A stretch of 64,000 bases of DNA from Apium graveolens (taxonomy: Eukaryota; Streptophyta; Magnoliopsida; Apiales; Apiaceae): assembly GCF_009905375.1 (NCBI RefSeq), contig NC_133650.1, positions 143,414,476 through 143,478,475 of the forward strand, read 5' to 3'. Position 1 is the stretch's first letter; each line of letters starts with the position of its first letter. The notes under the pieces are model-generated. The model was given only the letters and a program-made list of their open reading frames with translations. It was not told the origin of the DNA and did not search any database. This document shows, one piece after another, positions 1-8,736 of this stretch. Both the position numbers and the translations under genes were made by a program.

Positions 1-196
1 TCCACATCTCTTCTACAACTTCACAAAAGATTGTGGGTGATTCAAGCATGACAAAACTTAACTTGCAGTTCTTCACGAAGTCCATCATCTTGTGATAGTC
101 TTCTGATTGCTGAATACCCTTGTTGACCAAAGCCGTGAAGTTGTTCTTCTCGTAAATGAACCCAGTCTGAGACATAATCTTTACTACGGGTGCCAT
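1..196 (-). CDS. Copia A accessory ORF3, N-terminal end (runs off window)
   Basis: An open frame starts at the ATG at 196-194 and stays open for 65 codons to the window edge. The product begins MAPVVKIMSQ and contains FTALVNKG and LESPTIFCEVVEEMW. It sits downstream of the pol gene of copia A on the same strand, where Sirevirus-like copia elements carry an extra (env-like or unknown) ORF. It resembles the start of the element D ORF3 at 12544 in layout: F-x-A, then an amphipathic stretch, then a P-x-x-x-x-x-V block before a Trp. Function is unknown; no signal peptide is visible. The start is supported by a TATA box about 110 nt upstream and no in-frame upstream coding. Family assignment is inference from position. 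Confidence 0.6.
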   Translation of the reverse strand, partial: MAPVVKIMSQTGFIYEKNNFTALVNKGIQQSEDYHKMMDFVKNCKLSFVMLESPTIFCEVVEEMW

Positions 197-719
197 TGTT
201 AGAGAAGGAAAGCTTGAAGAGAAAGAGGATTTTTGCTTGAGAGAGAATGAAATAAACGCAGTTGAATTGGAGAATGATAAAAGAAAATGATTAGAAAGAA
301 ATAAGCTTTTATACTTTGCTCAAAAACAACGGATAAAAATAATAAAGAGAAGTAAATTACCCAATAGAAATTGCCTAAAATTAGCCGTTTTAAAAATAAA
401 CTGTAAAAATTCCACTCATTATCCGTCGTGTAATGCTTACAAACTGTAAGTATACTCGATGGATAATGTTCAGGGAATTAACGGTTGATATTTAGACACT
501 TCGACGGATGAGGATAAACTGTTATCCGTCGAGTTTTAAAAGATTCCAGAAAAATAATTGATTTTTATTTGCACATTGAATATCGACGGATGACTCAACT
601 CGATGCATAATGGTCATCCGTCGAGATGAAAATTTTGACTTAGCCAAAATTTCATCCAAGACTAAAAAATCATTTAAATTTCTGGCTACTTTTCAACTTG
701 CAAAATAACTCAGATAAAT
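197..719 (-). promoter_or_regulatory. Internal promoter-like region before copia A ORF3
   Basis: This non-coding stretch lies between the pol stop and the ORF3 start. On the minus strand GTATAAAAG (314-306) is a good TATA box, followed by an A/T- and CT-rich leader of about 85 nt to the ATG at 196. Upstream of it, 418-625 holds about seven copies of ATCCGTCGA or its complement TCGACGGAT, some degenerate (CTCGATGGATAA), in both orientations. The arrangement suggests ORF3 has its own promoter with a motif array. Promoter activity is inferred. Confidence 0.5.
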
Positions 720-1214
720 TCAAGAGTAATTAAGCATACCTAACTCACTTACCAACCTAGAAAATGTGGATTCATCCAGTGGCTTGGTAAAAATATCTGC
801 AAGTTGCTTCTCACTTGGAACAAAATGTAACTCTACAGTACCATTCATTACATGTTCCCTTATGGAATGGTACTTGATGTCTATGTGCTTTGTCCTTGAA
901 TGTTGCACTGGATTTTCAGTGATGGCAATTGCACTTGTGTTGTCACATAAAATAGGAATCCTTTCAACTTGCAAACCATAGTCTAGCAATTGATTTTTCA
1001 TCCATAAAATCTGTGCACAGCAACTGCCAGCAGCAATATATTCAGCTTCAGCTGTAGAAGTAGAAACTGAATTTTGCTTTTTACTGAACCAGGACACAAG
1101 CTTGTCTCCTAAAAATTGATAGGTTCCTGTTGTGCTCTTTCTATCAATTCTGCAACCTGCATAATCTGCATCTGAATAACCAGTTAGATCAAAACCAGAA
1201 TCTCTAGGATACAA
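720..1214 (-). pseudogene. pol: Copia A pol: RNase H domain
   Basis: This is the C-terminal RNase H of a Ty1/copia polyprotein. Visible motifs are YSDADYAGC (first catalytic Asp), STAEAEYIA (Glu), CDNTSAI (Asp) and the terminal signature ADIFTKPLDESTF, ending SELGMLNYS. The domain itself is complete. It is out of frame with the RT upstream: at about 1220, in the stretch encoding KFGI, one base (a G) appears to be missing, so translation of pol would end early. The family is Sirevirus-like, judged from the RT and the ORF3 that follows. Confidence 0.85.
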
Positions 1215-2357
1215 ATGCCAAATTTTGGTGTTCCCTTGAGATATCTGAAAATTCTCTTGATAGCTATCAAGTGAGACTCTCTAGGATCAGCCTGAAATCT
1301 AGCACATAACCATGTAGCAAACATTATATCTGGCCTACTAGCTGTTAAGTACAGAAGTGAGCCAACCATGCCTCTATAGCTTGAAATATTCACAGACTTT
1401 TCAGTAGTGTTTAGTTCAAGCTTAGTTGCAGTGGCCATGAGAGTTTTTGCAGATGTGCAATCCATTAGATCAAACTTCTTTAAAAGATCAAAAATATATT
1501 TAGTTTGACTAATGAATATTCCATCACTAACTTGCTTAACTTGTAAACCAAGAAAGTAAGTTAGTTCTCCCATCATACTCATTTCATACTTACTTTGCAT
1601 TAGTTTGGCAAACTTTTTACAAAGTTTCTCATCTGTAGAGCCAAAAATAATATCATCTACATAAATTTGAACAAGTATGCTAGAGCCATTAACATTTCTG
1701 AAAAATAAAGTTTTATCTACAGTACCTCTTGTGAAGTGATTTTCCAAAAGGAACTTTGATAAAGTGTCATACCAGGCTCTAGGTGCTTGCTTCAGTCCAT
1801 AAAGTGCTTTCAGTAGATAATAGACATACTCTGAAAAATTTGGATCTTCAAAGCCAGGAGGTTGACTAACATACACTTCTTCCTCCAAATCTCCATTCAG
1901 AAAGGCACTTTTGACATCTATTTGATAGACCTTGAAATTGGCATGGGCTGCATAGGCTAAAGAAAATTCTGATGGCTTCAAGTCTTGCAACAGGAGTAAA
2001 TGTTTCATCAAAATCTATTCCCTCTTGCTGGCAATAGCCCTTAACAACCAATCTGGCTTTGTTCCTTACTACTATGCCATTTTCATCCATCTTGTTTCTG
2101 AATACCCATTTGGTGTCTATTGGATTCTTTTCTTTAGGCTTGGGTACCAGCTTCCGTACTTTATTCCTTTCAAATTGGTTTAGCTCCTCCTGCATAGCTA
2201 AAATCCAATCCGGATCTAACAAGGCTTCTTCTACCTTCTTTGGTTCTTCCTTTGACAGAAAGCTGTTGTATAGACATTCTTCTTGAGTTGCTCTCCTGGT
2301 TTGAACTCTAGAAGAAACATCACCAATAATCAGTTCAAAGGGGTGATCTTTGTCCAT
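1184..2357 (-). pseudogene. pol: Copia A pol: reverse transcriptase, two frames
   Basis: The RT is read in two frames, 2357-1866 then 2011-1184. The first carries the linker end and [30 protein letters not shown] and [11 protein letters not shown]; the second carries [19 protein letters not shown] (first catalytic Asp), [14 protein letters not shown], and the active site [24 protein letters not shown] is typical of the SIRE lineage. The frames join near 1995-2005, where one extra T in a short T-rich run (encoding RIF) shifts the frame. All RT core motifs survive, so the break looks recent. It is followed by RNase H and preceded by integrase on the same strand. Confidence 0.88.
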
Positions 2358-3236
2358 TTCCTTGGTTGAGGTAGATTAGCTCTAGATGAAGAGACCTCAA
2401 TGTTGTCTTGATGTGTGATTGAGTTTTGATTGCTAGAAACTCCCCCTGAATTTGTGGATCTTTGATTTGAGAAAAGGGTACTTTCTATGGGTGATCTGCC
2501 TTGACTTCCTGCTCCTTTTGATAACCCGACGGATGGTGAATTTTGAGTACCGACGGATGAGGCAGGTTGTCTTCCGACGGATAACACAGATTGCCTTCCG
2601 ACGGATGAAGCATTATGTAACTCGACGGATGTTGGGTTTTGTGCTTCATTGGTGGTAGATTTGTCTGCATTATCCTTAGACACTGTTTCTTGATCACTCT
2701 CATCATCACTTTCATCACTAACCATCTCGACATTGTCGAATTTGAGGCTCTCATGGTAATCTCCATCTTTCAGTCCTTCAATCTTTTTATCATCAAACAC
2801 AACATGTATAGATTCCACAACAATGTTGGTTCTTAGATTGTAGACTCTATCTGCTTTACCAACAGCATATCCAACAAAAATTCCTTCATCTGCTTTAGCA
2901 TCAAACTTTCCATTTTGATCAGTTTGATTTCTCAGAATATAGCATTTACATCCAAAGACATAAAGAAAGTTTAGAGCTGGCTTCTTGTTCTTGAACAATT
3001 GATAAGGAGTCATGCATCTTGCTTGATTAATCAGAGAGATATTATGAGTGTAGCATGTAGTATTTACAGCTTCAGCCCAGAAATAAGTTGGTAATTTTGA
3101 TTCTTCAAGCATTGTCCTTGCAGCTTCAATAAGAGATCTGTTCTTTCTTTCCACTACTCCATTCTACTGTGGAGTCCTTGCTGCTGAAAACTCATGCAAT
3201 ATCCCAGTTTCCTCACAAAATGCTCTCATGACATAG
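2330..3236 (-). pseudogene. pol: Copia A pol: integrase C-terminal half and linker
   Basis: Reading from 3236, the sequence encodes the end of the integrase core (FCEETGI, then TPQ, stop, NGVVERKNRSLIEAARTML), the region around PYQLFKNKKPALNFLYVFGC and a GIFVGYA block, then an acidic and Ser-rich linker into RT. The catalytic-Glu region just before NGVVERKN is hit by an in-frame stop at 3166-3164, expected CAG now TAG. Near 2345 a single A is missing in the KWTK stretch, shifting into the RT frame. The upstream (N-terminal) integrase is cut off at 3236 by the LTR of element B. The linker contains an 8-residue repeat (see 2527-2630). Confidence 0.85.
2527..2630 (-). repeat. 24-bp coding minisatellite built on CGACGGAT
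   Basis: The octamer CGACGGAT occurs at 2527, 2551, 2575, 2599 and 2623, exactly 24 bp apart. On the coding strand it encodes an 8-residue repeat with SVGRQ or SVE/SVG variants in the integrase-RT linker of copia A. The same motif makes up the non-coding array at 418-625 of the same element. Confidence 0.85.
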
Positions 3237-4298
3237 TGTTATTCCTAGTGGACTAACAATGAGATTTACAGAAGGGGGGTTGAATGTAAATCTCAAAACT
3301 TTTTCAAGTTTTGAGCAGTTTATGAAAGTTGTGTGTTCAAGAAGAACAAGTGTGTGAATTGCTTTAAGCTAATACAGACAGATATATATTCAAGCACAAA
3401 TGTAAAGAACACAACAGACCTTAAAAACTTTTCTGGTGGATTTGTTGTTCCACCAGAGATGGTATTTTAGAAAATCTGTGATTAAACAATGTTGATCACA
3501 GCTGCATCCTAGTACAAACTAGATGAATTTTCTCTCAATATTTTTCTAAACAGCTCTGGAAAATCTCTCATCTAATTACTAGCTTCTACTTGGTTTATAT
3601 ATTACCAAGTGTACAAGTGAAGAACAATATAAAATACAGTAATAAAATAAGATCTTCACTTGCTACTTTTCCTGTTCACTCCAGTACTTTGTTGACTATT
3701 GCATCTTTGTACTAGAGAAGAACGGCTGCTTTTTCTGTTGTTCCTGAAATTCGGCTACCACATCTCAGTTGTCTCTATCAACCCATGTGCCTCTGTTTGT
3801 AGGTACAACTACCCCTTATCAACGGCTAATCATCAGAACATCCGTTGAAGCTTTCATCCGTTGATGCACTCATCCGTTGAAGCTTTCATCCGTTGATGCA
3901 CTCATCCGTTGAAGGATGTTATCCGTTGATGACTTTATCCGTTGAAGCTTTAGAGACATCCGTTGAAGCTTAGCTTCTCATCCGTTGAAGGTCTTTAAGT
4001 CATCCGTTGATACCACTTCACTTATACAAAATTACAAGGCATGAAGTATTTACAATTGGCCTTCCTATCTGCATATCATCTAGTAGTCAACATGACTCAT
4101 AGTTTCTCTCAACTTCCAAGAATTACATTTTAAATACAGAGACTGAAATATGCTACAACACTAGACTTATTTCTAAGTAAAGCTACACCATCAACGGATA
4201 GCCAAAGTGGTCTTATCCGTTGAGGCTACAGACACTAAATTTCTACTTAAGTATTTTGTTAAACATATCATCAAACTAATGCACATACATTCCTAACA
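3237..4298 (-). repeat. Copia B 3' LTR
   Basis: The LTR starts TGTTATTCC at 3237 and ends CCTAACA at 4298 (TG...CA ends, 1062 bp). A CT-rich tract follows directly, the complement of a polypurine tract, so this is the 3' LTR of a minus-strand element. It interrupts the integrase of copia A; the flanking five bases are CATAG, but the other end lies beyond the gap so the TSD is unconfirmed. A TATA box (complement near 3594-3602) sits inside the inverted repeat CTTGGT...ACCAAG. The LTR also holds an array of ATCCGTTGA motifs. Confidence 0.8.
3839..4010. repeat. ATCCGTTGA motif array in LTR B
   Basis: About ten copies of ATCCGTTGA occur here, the first five spaced 16 bp apart with alternating tails (AAGCTTT and TGCACT, a 32-bp higher-order unit), the rest at 17-22 bp. 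Two more, in opposite orientations, lie near 4190 and 4217. A family-specific regulatory motif is the likely meaning. Confidence 0.8.
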
Positions 4299-4486
4299 AT
4301 CTCCCCCTATTTATGTCTATAAGAATTGTAGGCATAAATTCAGGGTTAACTTGATGATAACAAAACACTTAACAGATATATGAATTGAAACTAAGTAGAA
4401 ATTTAAAAATGCTGCAAAAGTGTATGTACTAGGAGATAATTGAAGATTTACAGTGTTTCCAAGGACACTCCTTTAGTCTGAGCAAA
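4299..4486 (-). other. Copia B polypurine tract and 3' untranslated spacer
   Basis: ATCTCCCCCTATTTATG at 4299 is the complement of a purine-rich tract directly abutting the LTR end, the expected plus-strand primer. The rest, to the ORF3 stop at 4487, shows no coding potential. Confidence 0.7.
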
Positions 4487-5316
4487 TCATCTTTTTCTTC
4501 TTTGTTCCCTGGTTTTCTTTCCTAGCCTTTTGTCATTTTCCTCAATTTGGAGTTGGAGTTGTCTGAAGAATTCAGCTTCATCTTCAACACTGACATCCAA
4601 CTTAGATTGCATTTCTTTGAGAGTTTCATTGCTGGCAATCTTGAGTTGGTCTTCAAGTCTGAAAAATCTTCTGACTCCTTTATCATCTCTAAATTCCATC
4701 AACCAATGAGGTGATTTGAGAATTTTCATTTCCCTTTCTTGAATGAGTAAAGTCCTGGGTAAAGCATTGGGCTCCCTCCAAGTTTTCCTTATATTGGCTA
4801 TCTTGTTGAGAATTTCAGTCTTGGCAGTTCTGGTAAAGCCAGAATCCTTTTGTATAGCTGAATAGACTCTAATCAAGGTAGAGTAGCCTTCATCCAGAAT
4901 CCTGTGGAGAGGCCATATTCTTTCCCCAGCTCCTTTATATCTGAACACTAATCTCTCTGGTAACTGTCTGTAGGCAGCTATTCCCCTTACATCCTCCAGC
5001 TCATCCAGATAGAGTTCAATGTCTGAAATTTCTTTTATGTCACAGATGTGAACATAATCATCTTTAGAAATGGGTGACTTAGGCTTAGGTTTTTGTTTTT
5101 GAGTGAATTTCTTAGAGGTTATGGGAGGTGTAGATTTTGGTTTTCTTTTCTGTTTCTTTGGTAGTGGAAGAGTGGTTAGAAAGGTAGGCAATTTGATAGT
5201 GTCCCAATCAATAGGTTCCTCTTTTGGAATGATTGGTTCACCATGGATGTTTATTGTGGGATCAGCAACAAGGGGTTCAGGTATGGAAGGTAGTGGTTTA
5301 GATATAGATTGGTTAC
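4487..5316 (-). CDS. Copia B accessory ORF3, C-terminal part (cut by gap)
   Basis: An uninterrupted frame of about 276 codons runs from the gap to a stop at 4487. It contains a Lys/Pro-rich segment (KKQKRKPKSTPP, QKQKPKPKSP), then a folded-looking region (YVHICDIKEISDIELYLDEL, RLPERLVFRYKGAGERIWP) and a charged C-terminal module with FFRLEDQLKIASNETLKEMQ and a basic end (KKTREQRRKR). It lies between pol and the 3' LTR, the position of the extra ORF of Sirevirus-like copias. Similar C-terminal modules are visible in elements C (10909-11568) and D (near 29930-30080). Function unknown. The frame appears to continue across the Ns, but what lies beyond is Athila-like gag, so that continuity is an artefact. 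Confidence 0.7.
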
Positions 5317-5416
5317 NNNNNNNNNNNNNNNNNNNNNNNNNNNNNNNNNNNNNNNNNNNNNNNNNNNNNNNNNNNNNNNNNNNNNNNNNNNNNNNNNNNN
5401 NNNNNNNNNNNNNNNN
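5317..5416. other. Assembly gap (100 N)
   Basis: Exactly 100 Ns separate copia B ORF3 from Athila-like gag. The round number suggests a scaffold gap of unknown true size. At least the rest of element B and the pol and 3' LTR of the Athila-like element are missing here. Confidence 0.98.
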
Positions 5417-6169
5417 ATCGATCTTCATAGACAACGCCTTTAGTTGAGCAGTGATAGCCGTAGCTGTATTTACTTCAAGAACTCCTGCTACCTTGCCCTT
5501 TGGACATCTCTGGGTTGGATACTGATATTCATTAGCATCCATCAGTTCAATTAGATCATAAGCTTCCTTATAGCTCTTTGCCCATAATGCTCCGCCTGAT
5601 GCTGTATCGAGCATTGGTCTGGACTATGTTCCTAACCCATTGTAAAAATAATTGATGATCATCCAATCAGGCATTCCATGATGAGGACACTTCCTAAGCA
5701 TCTCCTTGTAGTGCTCCCAAGCTTCACATAGCGATTCTCCCGTTTGTTGCGTAAATTGAGTAATAGCATTCCTGAGTGCAGCTGTCTTCGCCATAGGGAA
5801 GAATTTAGTAAGAAACTTCTGAGCAAGATCTTCCCAAGTAGTAATTGAACCAGCTGGTAGAGAGTGTAACCATCTCTTAGCCTTGTCCCTCAGAGAGAAT
5901 GGGAACAGTCTCAGCTTCACAGTATCTTCAAAAACACCGTTGAACTTGAAGGCGTCGCAGATCACAATGAAATCCCTAATGTGCATATTGGGATCTTCAG
6001 TTGGAGAACCTCCAAACTGGATTGAATTCTGTACCCATTGAATTATGCCAGGCTTGATCTCAAAGGTATTAGCTGTGATAGCTGGCCAGACAATGCTAGG
6101 TTGGATGTCATTGATCTTGGGTTGAGAAAAATCCATCAAGGCTTTCGTTCGTGCTGCTGGATCTCCCAT
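5417..6169 (-). pseudogene. gag: Athila-like Ty3/gypsy gag, N-terminal part
   Basis: This is gag of an Athila-type element. From the ATG at 6169 (MGDPAARTKALMDF) it has GDPNMHIRDF-like spacing (EDPNMHIRDFIVIC), LRLFPFSLRDKAKRWLHSLP, the core W..L...FL.KFFP and GESLCEAWEHYKEML, then ASGGALWAKSYKEAYDLIE before the gap. These match the usual order of the retrotransposon gag domain in Athila. An in-frame stop at 5626-5624 follows NGLGT, where Gln is expected (CAG to TAG). A longer frame extends upstream to 6277 but MGDP is the likely start because the homologous gags begin there. Everything downstream of gag is lost in the gap. Confidence 0.85.
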
Positions 6170-6281
6170 TGTACTGAGTACCTGAAACACAAACAAATAA
6201 ACTGTGAGAGTAAAATAGTCCGAGTCAGTGAACTTTAACGACCACCGATGAAAAGCACATGAACTAAAAATTAACATCGAG

Positions 6282-6299
6282 TCCCCGGCAACGGCGCCA
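6282..6299 (-). other. Athila-like primer-binding site
   Basis: On the minus strand this reads TGGCGCCGTTGCCGGGGA, the classic Athila-type primer-binding site, six bases inside the 5' LTR. It fixes the orientation of the element. Confidence 0.88.
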
Positions 6300-6305
6300 A
6301 AAACT

Positions 6306-7802
6306 TGTTAGGGCGAAAACACACGTTAAAATTCACGCAAGTATACGCGTTCACAAGTAGTATAAGATATAAATCAGATTTGTTCCCACAGAGACTGGTT
6401 TAGGTTAAGTTCAATTTATGCACCTATGCAATAATGTATGGTTATCGCTCAATGCTAAGACAAATAACAAATTGGGTTTTGATTAAACTAAGAGATTAAA
6501 CTAACAATTATAACTAAGAGAACAAGAATGGTTGAATTAATATATATGACAAACATGGGATTCTAACTTCATTAAATACTTCATTCAATAGCCTTATTAT
6601 TCTTAACCTTAGTATGTAATGGTGATGCACTGATCAGATAATATGAAACTAGTAAACACCAACTTTCGTTGTACGAATACCCTACTACCAAACATCCACA
6701 AAAGAGATAGAAGTTGAATAGACACCAATTATGCTTAGTACTTATATGTCTATAAAAATTGAAAACATAACGAGTTAATGCGCAAGTTATCTATCATGAT
6801 TACATAAGGCAAGTAAGATGGTTAAAATTACCTACGAATCATGCATAACAAATATATGAACCTATGCTAGCATGGGAAGTTCTAAACCTCTATATTCACT
6901 GTCGCTTCAATAGAGATTAACAAGCTATCTTATATGTTAGCTACGCACATAAGACGAATAAGCACAACCAATACTAGGATATCAATCAATCACCACACAA
7001 CAAGATATCGAAACAAATTAATTATTGAAATCCATAAGTAAATCCGCTAGAATCCCATGATAACGATTAGCCTATAATTGAACTCATCGTCATCATGGTT
7101 TCCAATGAAAGCATGGTATAAAACAAGGTCTTAATAAACTGAATAATAATTAAAGTACGAATAAAAAAGGTCTAGGTTCAACAAGAATGAAAACGAGCAT
7201 CCAAAGTTACAACTATTTTCAAAGAATCACAAGTAGAGAACAAGATCTTCTTTTCCGGAGTTGTTTTGTGCTTCTAGGTCTTCTCCTTGATCTCCCAATC
7301 TTCCCGGATGATGAAAATCCTTTTTTAAGTATATATAAGACTCTAGTGGACTTGTACCCTTAAAATTATCAAATTCCACTCAAAAAGGGCTTTTTTAGCG
7401 AAATCAGCGAAATCAGCCGCGCATCAGCATGCAGTCGCATGCGGGTCTGACGCGGCCACGTGTCAGCATGTGGTCGCGTGCACTTCTGTCGCGGCCGCGT
7501 GGGCGGCTTCTGGAAAATTCTGATGAGTCTTATTTTGGCCATAACTTGAGTTCTACTCGTCAGAATTAGGCGATTCAACTGCCCACGTGAAGCTAACAAG
7601 ATTCTTTACAACTTGACAATGGCCTTGGCTTCCAAATTTGATCACTTTTCATCATATTACCTTTAAAAGCTCATTTCTTCATTTAACTGATACCTGAAAT
7701 ACAATAACCCAAAAACACATCAAAATACCAACAACTTGAGTCCAAAACACCAATTTAAACTTGCAATAAAGCGTTCCATGTGGATATAAAATCCACTTAT
7801 CA
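6306..7802 (-). repeat. Athila-like 5' LTR
   Basis: The LTR runs from TGTTAGGGCG (6306) to CCACTTATCA (7802), 1497 bp, with TG/CA ends. A TATA-like stretch is at about 7331-7338 on the minus strand. A GC- and CpG-rich patch at about 7410-7510 stands out from the AT-rich LTR. The other LTR is not in the window, so no TSD can be checked. Confidence 0.82.
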
Positions 7803-8736
7803 GCTATTAGCTTTTCTAAACCATCACTTGTCATTTTTATTTATAGAAAATTAGATCTTTCATTTCTGGATTAGCATATCTTTAGCATCCCGTGTTCACT
7901 TTAATCTCATTTGTCAGTTAATCTCTACCATTGATCTTGCACATTCTTCAAGCTGCTTTTTGTAGACTTTTCAATCCAGCTGGTTGGATTATTTATTGAT
8001 TGTTATTCTTGGGTATTGAACCGGTCTGTGATTCTGTACTTTGAGAATTTTACTCGAGATCTCCAGTTTAGGCACATAAAGATCTTGACATCTCGATAAG
8101 TAGGATGACTTATCCAGATCTCTAATGCTCTAGTGAATTTGACTTATAGAGGTCTCTGAGTTCTCGAATGAAACTTTAGCTTGTCAAGATCTCTCAGCAT
8201 CATGTCTTCACTTTGTCTTGTCGATAACTTAGAGTTCTCTAGTGAATTATGACTTATCGATATCTCTGAGTTCTCTAATGAATGAAGACTTGCCGATAAC
8301 TCTGAGTTCTCTAGTGAAGAAATGATCTGTTGATATCTCCAATCTGCATGTCTTCTTGACTTGTAGATATCTCCCTGAGTTCTCTAGTAGCTTTCTTGAC
8401 TTCTCTATAAGCCATTCTGGAGTTCTCGAATGACTTCTCTATAACACTAAATATGTTACTTGTAGAGATCTTGACTTAGAGTATTTTTCCTAAAACAGCT
8501 TTATTCAACTCCAAACTTCTTTATAATTCTTCTGAGGCATGATCTTCTTGATCTTCTTCCAGATAGAATTCTTAGGCTTGATACTATTTATAGGAAAAGG
8601 CTCCAGTCTGCTCCTTTGACATTTTTACAGACTTTAAATGTTACAAGTACAAAATATAGATTAAGATCACAATACAACTTACTTAGGGTTGATAAAATGT
8701 CTTAGTCTTATTATAGTATAGGCATGTCTCTTATAA
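7803..8736. repeat. Fragment related to copia D regulatory DNA or LTR
   Basis: There is no coding potential. The segment is rich in GACTTATCGATA, CTCGAATGA, GAGTTCTCTAG and CTCGATAAGT variants, the same vocabulary as the non-coding region at 11890-12420 of copia D. It is therefore probably an LTR or 3' region of the D family. I see no clear LTR ends. The Athila-like LTR abuts its left side and LINE sequence starts at its right. Confidence 0.45.

Noticed and set aside
2527..4010. Regularly spaced short repeats resembling a CRISPR array (24-bp and 16-bp arrays; also 41-bp at 33395)
   Set aside because: Spacers are as similar as the repeats, units are too short or lack unique spacers, and the context is a plant retroelement.
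7369..7599. 76-codon Arg/Thr-rich ORF in the Athila-like LTR
   Set aside because: It is produced by the GC-rich patch of the LTR and has no support as a gene.
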